From Hygrophila difformis (lineage: Eukaryota; Streptophyta; Magnoliopsida; Lamiales; Acanthaceae): a stretch of DNA of 64,000 nucleotides. The stretch spans positions 37,232,487 through 37,296,486 of the forward strand of contig JAOANR010000015.1 of NCBI GenBank assembly GCA_030278955.1, written 5' to 3'. Under the pieces are notes generated by a model. It did no database searches. It saw only the letters and a list, made by a program, of their open reading frames with translations, and had not been told where the DNA came from. This document shows, in pieces, positions 1-11,415 of the stretch. A program made the translations under genes and the position numbers. Each line of letters opens with the position of its first letter. Within the stretch, counting starts at the first letter, position 1.

Positions 1-117
1 TGAAAAAGTCTCACCTCAATTGAATGGTGGACACTCTATAGGAGAAAAGTTACTCTACTTACTACTAATTAATTTTGAATTGGAATATTTTATTCAAATT
101 GTAACATGATATCAGAG

Positions 118-392
118 TTTTGGGAAAAAACCTATATCGTCCCATATTTTCAAAAAAATTCTGAAACAGTCCCACAAATATCGAATTACACGAATCCGTC
201 CAATAACTACCATAATTTTCACATAACCCGTCCATGAACCCGGTTTTTTCGCTAATTTTCGCCGAACCCGTCCCATATGGGATGGATTCGGCGATGATTA
301 GCAAAAACCGGGTTCAGGACGGGTTCGTCTAATTCGATATTCGATGGTTTTGGAAATTGAAAAAACTTATAGGACTAAATGAGTTTTTTTTC
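118..392. repeat. Foldback (MITE-like) inverted repeat
   Basis: The two halves of this ~275-bp stretch are imperfect reverse complements of each other. The best-matching arms include AACCCGGTTTTTTCGCTAA near 237 and its complement near 298-317, and ATATCGAATTACACGAA near 178 with its complement near 329-345. The centre lies near CCCATATGGG (about 273-282). CAGAG occurs on both sides (113-117 and 393-397) and may be a target-site duplication. No coding capacity is seen. It could be a small non-autonomous DNA transposon or a chance-retained foldback. Confidence 0.5.
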
Positions 393-2015
393 CAGAGTTA
401 TATATAGTGTTTATATGAAGAAAAGGGATGATTGCCATATGGAAAAATGTAAAAATTCATGAAACAAAACCAAAATACAATAAATAGCACATTCATCATA
501 TAAATAAAGGGATGATTCATCACCCCAACTTATCCGCAATATACAAATCTATAAACACAGTCATAATAAATACAAAAGCTATACATAACGTAGATAATCA
601 GCACATTCAATATATATGTGCATATTCAACATACAAACATATTCCGATAGCATTATTCAAAAGATTACACAAATGGAAAGTCGTACACGAACGAGTAATG
701 ACATATATCATTGCTTCATTATTGAGTGCAATATCTCACTTCATCATTTACTGAAAGCCACCAGCACCACCAGATGGTTTCAAATCTCTTCCATCCTTCT
801 TTTTTTTTTTAGCTGAAAATTAAACAGTATTCAGTAGGAAATTAATGCGTAGTGTTTAGTGCTGATTGGAGAGAAATTAGTGCTAAATAGCCGACGAAAT
901 GAAAAATGGATAAGAGAATGAATGATGATGAATTATTGGAAGGATGAATAATTTAAATGTACTTTTTTTTTGAGAATAATTTAAATGTACTTAAATGGAA
1001 GAAAAATTAGTATTAAAAACTAGTAGTACTTTGCTTCTCAATTACATAAAAAAGAAATGGAAGCAAAGAATATTGGGACACCTAACAAAGAAATTAAACA
1101 CGGAGTAATAAACAATTGTAGTAGGAGTAATAAACACGGAGAAATATTGGGACACCCAACAAAGAGATCTTACACAGTCGTTAGTGTTTTCTCCATCCTG
1201 CAGTGTGCAGGACACAGGTTATTTTGTAGCCAAACCGATTTCGTCGCCTCGTGGACCAGACGACGACGAAATCCTTTCATTGTCTTCGTGTGAATTTTTT
1301 GTAGTGATATGTACTAGTTCCAAATCACAGCACAATATCCCGGTACCCCACTACAAGTGCTCTTATACACCCGTTTGTTTTTCTGTCCAGGAAGTGTGCA
1401 CGACTGATTAGGCTCATCATTGTTCGAGGCTAATTCCTGGAGGCTGCAAGAAGCTAATACAACCACCAATAGCAGACTGAAGTCTGAATAGTGCAGACAA
1501 CCTCTGTCATTTGGGGCCTTTCATTTTTGGTGCAACTTTGCCTTCAATTCGTACTTTTGATTTCTATTTTGTTTTTTTTTGGCAAAATTGCACTAGTTTA
1601 TATTGTGTATCGTTGTCCATCAGTTCTTCCAATTTATGTTCATTTCACAATTTCAGCTATAATTTCCAAGTGTGTAAGAGTTTCACTAGAATAATTAAGA
1701 TTGTGTAATAAATGTGGTGGATGGAAATTTAATGTTTCAAAATTTTCAAAAGCAATAATGGGTAGGAGAGAAGTATATAAATTATTTATTTTAGCAAAGG
1801 ATATTTTATGATCAAGTGGTCAAGTGTATAAATTATTTGTACACTTGACTACAAATAATTGTTAAAGTGGGGCGCGGAGTGTTTTCGAAATACTAGCTAC
1901 TCTACAAATTGTTTGTGACTTGTGAGCTCAATTGGTCACGTTTATAAATTATACACTTAACTACTTGAGCGAGACAAGTTATCTATATTCTATATAATAT
2001 ATAAACAACATACCT
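393..2015. other. Non-coding AT-rich DNA, no gene recognised
   Basis: No convincing coding sequence is seen; the open frames are short and low in complexity. There are local duplications: AATAATTTAAATGTACTT occurs twice near 945-995, and a block with AATATTGGGACACC and AACAAAGA occurs near 1067 and again near 1143. I cannot assign a function. Confidence 0.5.
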
Positions 2016-2062
2016 TAAAACGTCTGGCTACCACGTCTATATATAATAAAACGTCTGGCTAC
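2016..2062 (+). repeat. Direct repeat at the 5' edge of the LINE
   Basis: TAAAACGTCTGGCTAC is present at 2016-2031 and again at 2047-2062, a 31-bp period. The second copy lies at the point where LINE coding similarity begins. It may be a rearrangement scar of LINE insertion or a local tandem duplication. Confidence 0.5.
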
Positions 2063-4024
2063 TCAACATTTTCAGGCTTCCTTTGCGCAACAGGAGAAGG
2101 AGCTGTTTGAAGTAGAAAATGTGGGGCTGGCTAGGATTGATGAAAAACATAGGGGTTGGCTGGAAAGAAGCTTCACAGAGGATGAAATTAAAACGGCCAT
2201 CTGGAGCTGTGACAACAATAGAGCGCCCAGACCGGATGGTTTCAACCTCGGTTTTTTTAAGAAATACTGGAATGAAGTGAAAAAGGAAATCATGGAGATC
2301 TTCAGCCGACTTGAAAAGGGGTGTAAACTGCCTAGGGAGATGGGAGGGTCTTTCATTGCATTAATTCCTAAGAATGAGAATCGATTGGACTTCTCTGTGA
2401 TTATAGACCAATATCTTTGGTCGGAAGTGTGTATAAAATTGTTGCAAAGGTGTTGGCGAAGAGGTTGAGCGAGGTGCTTGGTGGAATTGTAGGGCAGGCT
2501 CAAATGGCGTTTGTTCGTGGGAGACAAATTCTAGATGGTGCTCTCATAGCGGCTGAAGTGGTGCATGCGGTGTCTTCATCTGGGCGGAGTGGATTCGTGG
2601 TCAAACTAGACTTTGCCAAGGCGTACGATAATGTGTCTTGGGGAGCATTGTCCGGTGTACTGGTGTCAATGGGTTTCGGGGAGAAGTGGTCGAAGTGGAT
2701 TTTGGAGTGCATTACCTCGGCTACAGCGGCCGTCCTTATTAATGGATCCCCTACGAATTTTTTCGGGATGCAAAAAGGTTTGAAACAAGGCGATCCATTA
2801 TCACCATATTTGTTCGTTTTGGTGGCAGAAGTTCTCAACAAATTTAGGAAAAATGCGTCTGAAATGGGGCTGCTGAAGGGTCTGGGGTCAGGAGATGGAG
2901 GCCCGATCATTACTCACCTCCAATACGCAGACGACACAATCGTTTTTTGCGAAGGGGAGGTTGCTCAGGTGTTGTTGATCAAAAGGCTATTGAGGTGTCT
3001 TACACTTGCTACAGGTTTACGAATTAATTATAGTAAGAGCAGCATCTATGGAATCCATTGCTCGACTGAATTGGTGGAGGCAGCCGCTGGGTTGCTTGGA
3101 TGCGGTGTTGGGGGATGGCCTATGAAGTACTTGGGAATTCCAATTGGGGGCAGGATAAATGGATTAGCTATTTGGAACCCGGTGTTGGAGAAAGTGGAAA
3201 AAAGGCTAGACGGATGGAAAGGAAGACTCCTAACACAGGCGGGCAGGCTCTGCCTCATAAGGTCTGTGTTGAGTAGTCTTCCTATTTATTTTTTATCGTT
3301 GTTTAAAGTCCCTCGGGCGATAGCTGATAGATTGGAGAGGCTCAAAAGGGGTTTTTTCTGGAATGATTTGGAAGGGGGAAGGAAATTACATACAATAGGT
3401 TGGGATAGGCTGTGTAGTGATAAGGCGGTAGGGGGTTTGGGATTGTGGCAGGTACAGGATGTTAATTGTGCGATGCTCCATAAATGGAGGTGGAGGTTTG
3501 GAAATGAGAAATCTTTATGGAAGGAGGTGGTGGATGCCAAATATTATGCGAGGAAGGATCCTCTTGTGCCGAGTGTCAGATCATGTCGATCCATCTGGGG
3601 ATATATTAGCAAATCGTGGAAAGGTTTTGATTCTAGATACAATGGCAGTGGATTAAGGATTCTTGTAGGAAACGGTGGCGCTACTCGATTTTGGGATGAT
3701 ATTTGGGCAGTAGAAGGGAGTACGTTGAGGGTACAGTTGCCACGAATCTATATACTAGCGGTGAAAAAGGATGGGTTGATAACATATTATAGGGGCTGGG
3801 AAGGTCTGGAGTGGAGATGGAATATTCAATTGAGGAAAGTGTTGTTTGATTGGGAGAAGAATGTGTGGGATGAGCTGTTTATGGTTTTGAGAAGGGTGGA
3901 ATTGAGCAGATTTGTAGAGGATCGTGTTGTATGGACACAGGGGGGAACTGGTGGATTTTCTACTCGATCATGCTTAAATTTTACCCAGACGAATGTGACG
4001 GATGCATCCCATAGAAGGTGGTGA
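2061..4024 (+). pseudogene. LINE reverse transcriptase domain (broken)
   Basis: RNA-dependent DNA polymerase of a plant L1 element. Recognisable blocks are KLDFAKAYDNVSW (motif with the first catalytic Asp), QKGLKQGDPLSPYLF, and QYADDTIVF (the YADD catalytic box, about 2923-2949). After these come the thumb and connection segments typical of plant LINEs (RGFFWN, GGLGLWQVQDVN). A frame change near 2397 separates the first ~110 codons from the main frame, which opens before 2417. A TGA at 4022-4024 interrupts the frame just before the zinc-binding region. The protein cannot be made as one piece. Confidence 0.9.
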
Positions 4025-5012
4025 GAGCTTTGGAAAATGAAAGTCCCCATGAAGGTAAAGTTGATGGTTTGGAAGCTTCTTCATAAAGCATTGCCTGTAT
4101 GGGAATTACTTTTACAAAGGGGCTGTCTCCCGATTGAGAATACTCTTTGCCCCTGCTGTGGTGAATTTACCGAGTCACATGATCACCTATTTTGTGGATG
4201 CAAGCTAGCACAAACGCTTTGGTACCAGGGTGTTGCTTGGTATGGCATTGAATGGGCTATCCCAGGGAGAGTCGAAAACTTAATTGACTGGTGGCTGCAA
4301 TGTAGTTTGGAATACAGGCGACGTGAAGGCTGGCTGATAACTGGTATGGCAGTTGTTTGGACGATATGGAAACTTCGTAATGCAGTGGTGTTTAATGGGA
4401 TTGTAGTCGACATTGAGATGGTCATTGAAGAGCTTAAATGGAGAATTATGTTTTGGTGGCAAGCAGCTGGCCAAGGGTCTGCGGTTTGGCCAGGAATGTT
4501 TAGTAATCAATTCTCTAATGTATTTGTAGGTCGAGGCAGGGCGCAAATGAGAGTACCCAGGCAGGGGTTAGTTTGGATTCATCCCGAAAAAGGGTGGTGG
4601 AAAATTAATACGGATGGTTCCTCGCTTGGAAATCCGGGGCCGGCAGGGATTAGGGGGGTTATTCGAGATGAGGAGGGAGTTGTCATATTCATTTTAGCAG
4701 ATTCCATTGGGACAACAGATTCCACAGACGCCGAGGTCCAAGCTATCTGTCGGGTATGCAGGGCTCTCTTGAGGGATCAAGGGTTCCCATTGCCTAAATT
4801 AATGTTCGAGTGTGATTCGTTCAACGTGGTGAAATGGATGGCTGAACCGAACAAACTTCCTTGGACGTTCAGACAATTCATTGGCCTGCGATACTGAGGT
4901 GTGCGGGGGAGGTGCGGTTTCAACATGTTTTGAGGGAACGGAACTCCATTGCGGATCATTGGGCGAAACTTGGTGCTTCAGGAGACTGCCATGTTGAAGA
5001 TGTTGGAAAAAA
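2061..5012 (+). mobile_element. 5'-truncated L1-type LINE (non-LTR retrotransposon), inactive
   Basis: A plant L1-clade ORF2 remnant. It begins inside the linker before reverse transcriptase, so ORF1 and the endonuclease domain are absent, as expected for 5' truncation during target-primed reverse transcription. The order is reverse transcriptase, zf-RVT zinc-binding region, then RNase H. The frame is broken at about 2397, at 4022-4024 and near 4865. The 3' end, including any poly(A) tail, is cut off where the copia-like LTR starts (about 5011-5020). Confidence 0.9.
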
Positions 5013-5023
5013 GGGGTTTTGAG
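4025..5023 (+). pseudogene. LINE zf-RVT and RNase H domains (broken)
   Basis: This continues the LINE ORF2 frame after the 4022 stop. The zf-RVT region (KLLHKALPVWELLLQRGC, then CPCCGEFTESHDHLFCGC, about 4070-4200) is typical of plant L1 ORF2. An RNase H domain starts near 4600 (INTDGSSLGNPGPAGIRGVI), with the first catalytic Asp in TDGS, and conserved DAEVQAIC follows. The frame stops at 4897, but similarity (RNSIADHWAKLGAS, about 4938-4979) continues in another frame to about 5010, so there is a frameshift near 4865. Confidence 0.85.
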
Positions 5024-5442
5024 CTCCTTTTTGCGTAATGACGATATTTAATTTGGTTAATTAAATAGCGTATACGAATTCTACATTTCGCGTAGATTGT
5101 CGTAGTGTATTTATTTTCTCAAAACCATTGTCGGGTGAGTGAGAAATAAGTGGTCGAAGTGGGTTATTGAGTGCGGATAGCATTTGTTTGAATGGTTGTT
5201 AAAGAGTGGTTAAAGGTGGCGCGTCCCACATTGCTTAAACAGTGGTAGTTGAATTAGTTTATATTGTTCTGCGTGTTAGAATCAATTAAACTAATGCAGG
5301 TTGGTCAAGTGCGGGGGAAGCCCACACGTGCGCGCCCGTCCCGTCCCGTCCCGAGCCGCGCCGCGCCGTCGCCGTCGCCCGCGACCGCGCCCGTGCCCGT
5401 GGACTTGGACTTGGACTTGGATCTTGGTAATTGGGCTTTGGG
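5011..5442 (+). repeat. Copia-like 5' LTR (segment shared with 3' LTR)
   Basis: Nearly identical to 19905-20325. It contains a GC-rich stretch (CCCGTCCCG, GCCGTCGCC) and short tandem GGACTT units near 5400-5420. The rest of this LTR, its 3' end and the PBS cannot be defined because the other copy is truncated. No initiator-tRNA-Met PBS was found before the ORF. Confidence 0.7.
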
Positions 5443-5517
5443 CCTGTCTAATTTTTTAGACAAAGTTTATTTGTCGGGCCCATGCCAAGCAACCCAGTCG
5501 TTGAAGCCCACTTTGAT

Positions 5518-5566
5518 TTCAACAGTTGTTGAAAACCATTTGAATTCAGCTGTTGAATTCAAATGG
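5518..5566. promoter_or_regulatory. Two palindromes upstream of the copia TATA box
   Basis: TTCAACAGTTGTTGAA (5518-5533) is a perfect 16-bp palindrome. It is followed at once by a perfect 13-bp inverted repeat, CCATTTGAATTCA (5536-5548) and its complement (5554-5566), around a 5-nt loop. The pair ends about 37 bp before the TATA box at 5604. They may be factor-binding sites of the element promoter. Confidence 0.5.
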
Positions 5567-5603
5567 CAGCTTACCCGTCGGCGGTTTCGTCTCCTCCAAC
5601 GCC

Positions 5604-5610
5604 TATAAAT
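5604..5610 (+). promoter_or_regulatory. TATA box of the copia-like element
   Basis: TATAAAT in the context GCCTATAAATGGC, followed by a pyrimidine-rich leader (CTCTCCTCTCC) and, 274 bp downstream, the gag ATG at 5884. Spacing and context fit a plant class II promoter. Confidence 0.55.
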
Positions 5611-5883
5611 GGCAGCTTTGGCTTAGGGGTCAGTATCATCTTCTACACACCTCTTCTGCATTCTCTCCTCTCCTCCCAACTCCCTCATCTCTTTGTTCCG
5701 TTCGCCGGTCGTCGATGTCTGCGGTGCTGCTACGTCGAGGCAGTCGTTTTACCTTTGGGGACGTCTGCCGTTGCCGGAGCACTACCGGGGCATAAACGTC
5801 TTGCGGGAAGAGTTCCATCTCGACTCGACGTTCCTTTTGTGTTGTTGTTCCGTCCATTTTCTTACAAGCGCAAGACGTTTATA

Positions 5884-6401
5884 ATGGACGGTTCCACTGC
5901 TGCCGCCACCGTCTCCACTGACGTTTCATCCGCCGCTGCCGCCGCCGCTGCTGCGACCGCCTCTGTTTCTATGCCTGGGTCTGTCCAGGCGTCCGCTGTC
6001 GTTACCCCAACCGCAGCGGTGCCGTCAATGCCGACAACACCTGTCGTCGTTCCTCCACCCGCAACGCTGCATTCGATGCCGCTGCCGACGGCAGACCCAA
6101 ACGGCTCTATCGATCAATATTTCCTTGATCCAGCGACGGCCTTCCTGCCCCCATCGCCGACGCCTAATACTGGCGGGTTTGTTTTGCCTAATTCTGGGCA
6201 GTTTATCTCTGTACATTCCTTTGGAACTGTTTCGTTCCAGCCCAACGTTTCTGTTGGGGCGTCATTACCTTTTTCTGGACAAACGGTCGGGGTTACACCC
6301 GCAGGACTTAATAATATGAACACCGGTTTGCAACCGGGCGGTGGGCCGCTCAACACTAGTTTGCCAACTTATGTTCAGTCGGAGCCGGCCTTCGTGCCGG
6401 G
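5884..6401 (+). pseudogene. Copia-like gag, N-terminal part (split by insertion)
   Basis: The start is the ATG at 5884, which follows a long leader; the frame is open further upstream, but that part lies over the promoter and leader. The first ~170 residues are low in complexity: a poly-Ala run, then Ala/Pro/Val/Thr-rich and Gly/Asn/Ser-rich sequence, resembling the disordered N-terminal extension of some plant copia Gag proteins. It stops being gag at 6401, where the 12-kb Athila-like element begins. The duplicated target lies at 6397-6401 and 18587-18591, and the frame resumes in phase, so the insertion alone splits this part of the ORF. Confidence 0.75.
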
Positions 6402-6737
6402 TGATAATGGCCAAAACTGTCCATTATTTCCAATCCATTTCCGTGTCTGAGACGGACATTTTGATCGTGATTCCATCTTATTTCAATAAGAAAGCAGTTG
6501 AATTTGACAGATTAATGCGAGTTTGTAAAAACATCGAGCCGGTAACAAAAAGACACAAAATATGCAATTTTAATTGCATTTGTGTTAGAAAAATCCAAAA
6601 ACATGAAAAAAGGAAAAAGAAAAGAAAAAGGAATGAAAAGATGGGCAAAAGAATAAAAGAGCCCACAAAAATCCAAAAAGATGGGAAAAAGATTGAAAAT
6701 CCCACAACTGAAATTTGGCTAAGTGTTGAAGCATAGT

Positions 6738-7135
6738 TCGAATTGTGCAATTCGAATTAATTCGAATTGCACAACAATTCGAATTGCTAGAGAGAACAAA
6801 GAAATGGTTAAGTGTTGGAAGGAATGCAGAAGCCTAATTCGAATTGTTCAAGTTCGAATTAATTCGAATTAGGGAATGAAGAGAGAAGAAACCCAAAGGC
6901 AAGAAGAAGTGCAATTCGAATTGTCTAGTTCGAATTAATTCGAATTGGCACCAACAATTCGAATTGCCAACAAAGTGCAAGGAGCCAAGCAGAAACCCTC
7001 ATCCAATTCGAGAAAAGATCAATTCGAATTATTCACAACAATTCGAATTGACTACTGAAGGCTACAATCCCAGCTCAAGGAAGAGATCTCACAATTCGAA
7101 TTAATTCGAATTGGTTGAGATAATTCGAACTTTAC
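6738..7135. repeat. Palindrome array 1 (TTCGAA family), upstream of LTR TATA
   Basis: Several units of half-site AATTCGAATT, short spacer, full palindrome AATTCGAATTAATTCGAATT (first at 6749-6768), spacer, half-site. Spacers are partly complementary (GTGC ... GCAC around the first unit), so each unit can fold as an extended hairpin. The array ends ~60 bp before the TATA box. Confidence 0.9.
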
Positions 7136-7194
7136 TCATCAAAGCTGTGGAGCATGAGCACAACACTGGTGGGCCTAGGGTTTTGAAGATTGTC

Positions 7195-7202
7195 TATAAA
7201 AG
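7195..7202 (+). promoter_or_regulatory. LTR promoter TATA box
   Basis: TATAAAAG in the context GTCTATAAAAGCAG, conserved in position in the other Athila-like LTRs (14523, 59769, and minus strand 24096). It probably sets the start of the genomic RNA. Confidence 0.65.
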
Positions 7203-8067
7203 CAGACCTTCCACAACAGAATCAAGAGATCAAGAATTTTAACCAAAAAGCAGCTTGGGACAAAAAGAATAGCAGGAGGTTCCACACCCCTTAAGGGTTA
7301 GGTAGGTAGTTTAGTTTAGTTTAGTTTATTTTCTTGCAAGTAGTATAATCTTTACATGCTTTAATCTTAGTTTAGTGTAGAAGCAGTTTGTGTAACCCTT
7401 AGAGTAGCCATTTTCCATAATTTTACATGCTTTCTAGTTAGAATAAACCCTACCTTCAAGCCAATGATGGTTTTGGGTTCTTTATTTTGCTTTCAAGGTG
7501 TCAATACAAGGAAAATTTCCAGAAATGGTTCTCTTCATGTGTTTTGGCACTATTTAATGCTTTCCTTAGAAATAAATGCTTAGTTTGTTTGTTTGTTTCA
7601 ACTAGGTTACATTTATTATGTCCTAGTTGACATTCAAACTTAATAAATGCATGCTTGGTGGGTTTTTGGCTTGATTTAGTGCCTTAGAGTTTCAAATGAG
7701 TGTTCTTAGGTCTTAGACGTTTTTAGGTTCGTTAGTATTTATTTTTATGCTTTATTTTTTCTGCCTTGATTTTATTTCATGTTACCTTAGATAACTTGAG
7801 TGTTCTTAGTTTACTCATGTAGTTCTTAGATAACTAGATGTTTTAGGTTCTTTGATCTTTGATCTCTTGTTTGTAGAAATAGGGTTTGAATCTGGTCAAT
7901 ACCCACTAGACATGTATCTGTTTATTTCTTGAAAATCTCACTAGGGTGGCTGTGAAATGACATTGATGTGAGATGAGGGATTTAGTAAATCTAAACCCAT
8001 CATTACAGTACAGTGTTCACCTAACCCATACTTGTGAGAACAAAAATTGTTGTTGTTTGAAATTGTG

Positions 8068-8541
8068 TAATTCGAATTGAGGCAATTCGAATTAATTCGA
8101 ATTGCCCAACAATTCGAATTGGACACCAAAAATTGTTCTCTTCATGTGGTTTTCCACCAATTCGAATTATCCAATTCGAATTAATTCGAATTGCACAACA
8201 ATTCGAATTGGCTTGAAAACCCCATTGTATCCATTGCCATCCCTTCATGCCTTAGTTTAATTTTTATTCTCGTACCAATTCGAATTGCCCAATTCGAATT
8301 AATTCGAATTTCTGGACAATTCGAATTCACCTTCCCCTTGAGGTATATGCCTTAGTCAATTTTGAGCAAGGAAAGGACTTCATCAATTCGAGTTGTCCAA
8401 TTCGAATTAATTCGAATTGCTCAACAATTCGAATTAGATGATATCTCATTCCTTTGAAAGGATTAATTGGGTAAGATCATACTTCATTTTTCATGCATTC
8501 TCAATTCGAATTACCCCAATAATTCGAATTGAGCTATCCTT
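8068..8541. repeat. Palindrome array 2 (TTCGAA family), downstream of TATA
   Basis: Five units of the half-site, palindrome, half-site design, each with core AATTCGAATTAATTCGAATT or a shortened form (the last, near 8503-8532, has only two half-sites). It lies ~870 bp after the TATA box, so it should be transcribed. Confidence 0.9.
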
Positions 8542-10821
8542 TTATTTTGAAAACTCCAAAAATATTTTCCTTCCATGATTTGTGTAAGTTGCATGGATGT
8601 ATTGGGCCTAGACCCAATTCATCTGATTTCTATCCATTACACACCTCAACCCATTAGTGTCCATTCATTGTGTGCTTAACACCCACACAATACCAAAAAT
8701 ATTTTCTTACTTTCTTATTTTCTCGTTCATTGTGTGTATGAACGAATAATGAGAAACACCACAGATTAATGTTAGTGAAAGGTCCCTTCACAGGGATATC
8801 GACTAACCCGTCTTCTGTGTGTCAATCATTATCTGTTATTTTGCATGATCTGGTTGGTGGTTGGTGGAAGCTTCGGCGAGCGTTCTCTTCACTAAGAGTT
8901 TCGATTAGTCACTCAGCCAATTCCTAATCAGATACAGTTTTAATTTTCCTTATCTTAATTTCTCAACCTGAATTCAAGTTGCAATAGTATCAACTGATGT
9001 CGACCAACATCAGTTGAGAAATATTACAGCAAGAAATATGTGGGTTTTTCTTCCACTCACAGACAAAAGAAAACTAAATAACGGCGGTCACCGTTGTTTG
9101 GAATTCTTTTTGTCTAAAATCAATCATCTGGGATAATTGGGAACCAGACAGCAGATGTTTGCAGTCTGGAAAACCCCAACTATCTCTGGCACCCCTTTTA
9201 GCCAATTTCTTCTCATCTCAGGCTAATCCATCTTGTGTATCGCATTCTGTCTAACCCCACCATATATTTTGGGGTATTTTATTTTCCTCTTCATATACTT
9301 GTATGCATGATACTATTATGTAGATGTTCTGGTCTTATTGCTATTTTGGGGATCCTTCCCCTTGGACACAGAAGTCTTGAATTAAATCAGATGCTGCATA
9401 ATAAATTTCCACAAAAACTCCTTTATAAAATCCGGATCTGAGTAAGGGATAAATTCGATAGTTGTGACTAATTCATCTTCCACTGGGGATTGATTTTGAG
9501 AGCTTAGAAGCAGAGTCAGCGATTAGGTCTCATCTAGACTGAAAGGATCTGTGTTTTAATTGAGAGTTTAGTACCTGTCTAGGGAATGATTTTCAAATAT
9601 CCATTTGCCTCTCAAAATTGCTGTGTGTTGGAAATCTGATATTAGATATCGCATCAAGTCAATATCCACTTGGGTGTAGATGAGATGTGATAAATAATAC
9701 TAGAGGAACAACATATAGGCCTTGGTGAATTTATAAGGTAAGGTCGAGTATTCCTTCGACTACTATCTTCTTCTGCCAAAGTCTAGAACTGAGCCTTGAG
9801 TGAGTACATCCGGAATAGGTTCATTTATGGATCTGTTTCATTTAGTTTGTATCTCATAACTACCCAGATGTTGTAAGCCCTGTGGCTTATTGATATCTTG
9901 GGGGTTCTTGATCTGCATCTGGTCACCAAGACCAGGGGCTCTTTTATACTAACGGAAAGAGACGTTTTTAACAATTCCGAGTGATAGATTTAAATGCTTT
10001 CTTTACAGCTTTCTTACTGCTTTCCTTTAAATGCTTTCATAGAGGTCACTCGGAAGAATTAGGGGCTGTCCATCTGTTAAAAGGTTTGAGAGTTATGGAA
10101 TGGTTTGGGGCTTGATTTGAAACTTTGGGTGTGACATGGGGGAATGATAGGAGTACTTGGCAAGTCAACTAATGATTTGACAGGTGTTGCTCATCCACCG
10201 TAAATAATTAACATACCTTTGCGAGGCATTGCAAGGGGAGTTAAGAGTTTATGGTATCTTAGAAATTGCTGTCTTAAGAGCATGTAAATTCTCACCATAA
10301 GTACTTGTCTGTTAAAGGGAACATGGTGTAGAAAGCATGAGAGTTAGCTAACTAGAGGATTATCCCAAGCTAAGATCTGTGTATTAAAATGGAAGTTTAA
10401 TTGTGTTTCATCTGAATCTTGTCCAATCTTTATTATCTCCTCTCTGTCCCTTCTGTCATATTTAAACCTGCTTTCTAGATAGTGTAGCATAATTTTATAT
10501 TGCTTTCGTAGTATAGATTTAATTGCTTTCCTCGATCTAGTTTACCGTGCTTTGTAGAATAATTTTTATTGCTTTCATGATCTGATTTAAATTATGTCAA
10601 GTAGTTGTTAGAAACCCTTGCAAAACTTGAATCGAGTAACCGAGTGGAAAATCTTAGTAAACGACGTGGGCCCTGCTTCCATCGCACATCCTCCAGTGAA
10701 CGATCCGGTACTTACTATAAATTACTGCAATTTTTGACCCGTGCGCTTTCGGGAGCACAGTTTCGTGACACGAGTAAATAAAAATAACATTTTGAGAAAC
10801 TACTCTTACAGTGGGAAGATG

Positions 10822-11140
10822 TTCAAGAGTTTCACGGCAGGTATCTTCTTGACATGAAATTTAGAGAAGCATCATGGTGCAGATATCAGGGACTTTCAGG
10901 GTGACAGACTGAAGGTCCATCCCTGTTGCACCGTGATATTTGTCAAAAGTTTCATGGCTGGGAGGACCACAACGCCGTTTGAACCCCACAGGAGTAATAA
11001 AAAGGGAATTCTTAATATATTCTTAAACCCCTTCCCTCAATCATAACTCTTTTCATTTAATAAATCCGAACTTGGAAATTGTATTTAGACGGTTCTTCAA
11101 CCCCCCAGTAGCAAAATGAAACTCGTCAAAAGTTTCATGG
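10822..11140 (+). repeat. Three internal copies of the LTR-end/PBS junction
   Basis: The true LTR end plus PBS reads GTCAAAAGTTTCATGG at 11246. Related sequence occurs inside the LTR at 10822 (TTCAAGAGTTTCACGG), 10942 and 11125 (both GTCAAAAGTTTCATGG). The 11125 copy continues with CCGTCACCGGGGA, a decayed form of the PBS, and the 10942 copy with a more diverged version. The 3' LTR carries the same set near 18150, 18270 and 18453. Confidence 0.75.
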
Positions 11141-11258
11141 CCGTCACCGGGGAATCCTGAGGCATCATTTGAAATCACAGTTTCCTCCTTAAGCAATAAA
11201 CCTGTGAAAGGAATTTTCAGAAAATTACCCGTGTTGGCGGAGCTCGTCAAAAGTTTCA

Positions 11259-11276
11259 TGGCGCCGTTGCCGGGGA
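11259..11276 (+). promoter_or_regulatory. Primer binding site, tRNA-Asp
   Basis: TGGCGCCGTTGCCGGGGA directly follows the LTR end. It is the complement of the 3' end of plant tRNA-Asp(GUC), the primer typical of the Athila lineage. The same 18 bases occur inverted at 35344-35361 and 61985-62002. Confidence 0.9.
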
Positions 11277-11375
11277 GGATGCAGCGTCGTTTATTAAGAG
11301 AATTACACTCCTGATTACTCATAGCTAGTTTTGTGTACATGTTTCAGAACAGAGAAGTACCCTCAAATCAGTTAA

Positions 11376-11415
11376 ACATTTAGAGTACTAAGACTCTAAA
11401 TGTGAGGATGTTGAT
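11376..11415 (+). promoter_or_regulatory. Hairpin plus GAGGATGTTGAT module, copy 1
   Basis: A perfect 11-bp stem, ACATTTAGAGT (11376-11386) and ACTCTAAATGT (11393-11403), loop ACTAAG, then GAGGATGTTGAT (11404-11415). A splice-acceptor-like TTTTTCTTGCAG ends at 11455, 40 nt after TTGAT, which fits a plant branch-point consensus (YTNAY). Confidence 0.7.

Larger units (their letters stand above)
6402..11258 (+). repeat. 5' LTR of the Athila-like LARD
   Basis: 4857 bp, TG...CA ends. Order: start TGATAATGG, A-rich stretch, palindrome array (6738-7135), TATA box 7195, leader, second palindrome array (8068-8541), long non-coding part, and a tail with three internal PBS-like junctions (10822, 10942, 11125). 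Short frames inside, for example 9235-9441, recur only because the LTR recurs and have no recognisable product. Confidence 0.92.

Noticed and set aside
5264..5608. ORF over the GC-rich copia LTR
   Set aside because: Low-complexity Arg/Pro and Asp/Leu runs from CCCGT and GGACTT repeats within the LTR, upstream of the TATA box.
6738..8541. CRISPR-like appearance of repeated palindromes with spacers
   Set aside because: Units are irregular, spacers are partly self-complementary and repeated between LTRs, and the genome is a plant; no cas genes.
9235..9441. 68-codon ORF repeated at 16563-16769 with a relative at 63467-63670
   Set aside because: It lies inside Athila-like LTRs and recurs only because the LTR does. 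No known domain; composition is like the surrounding non-coding DNA.
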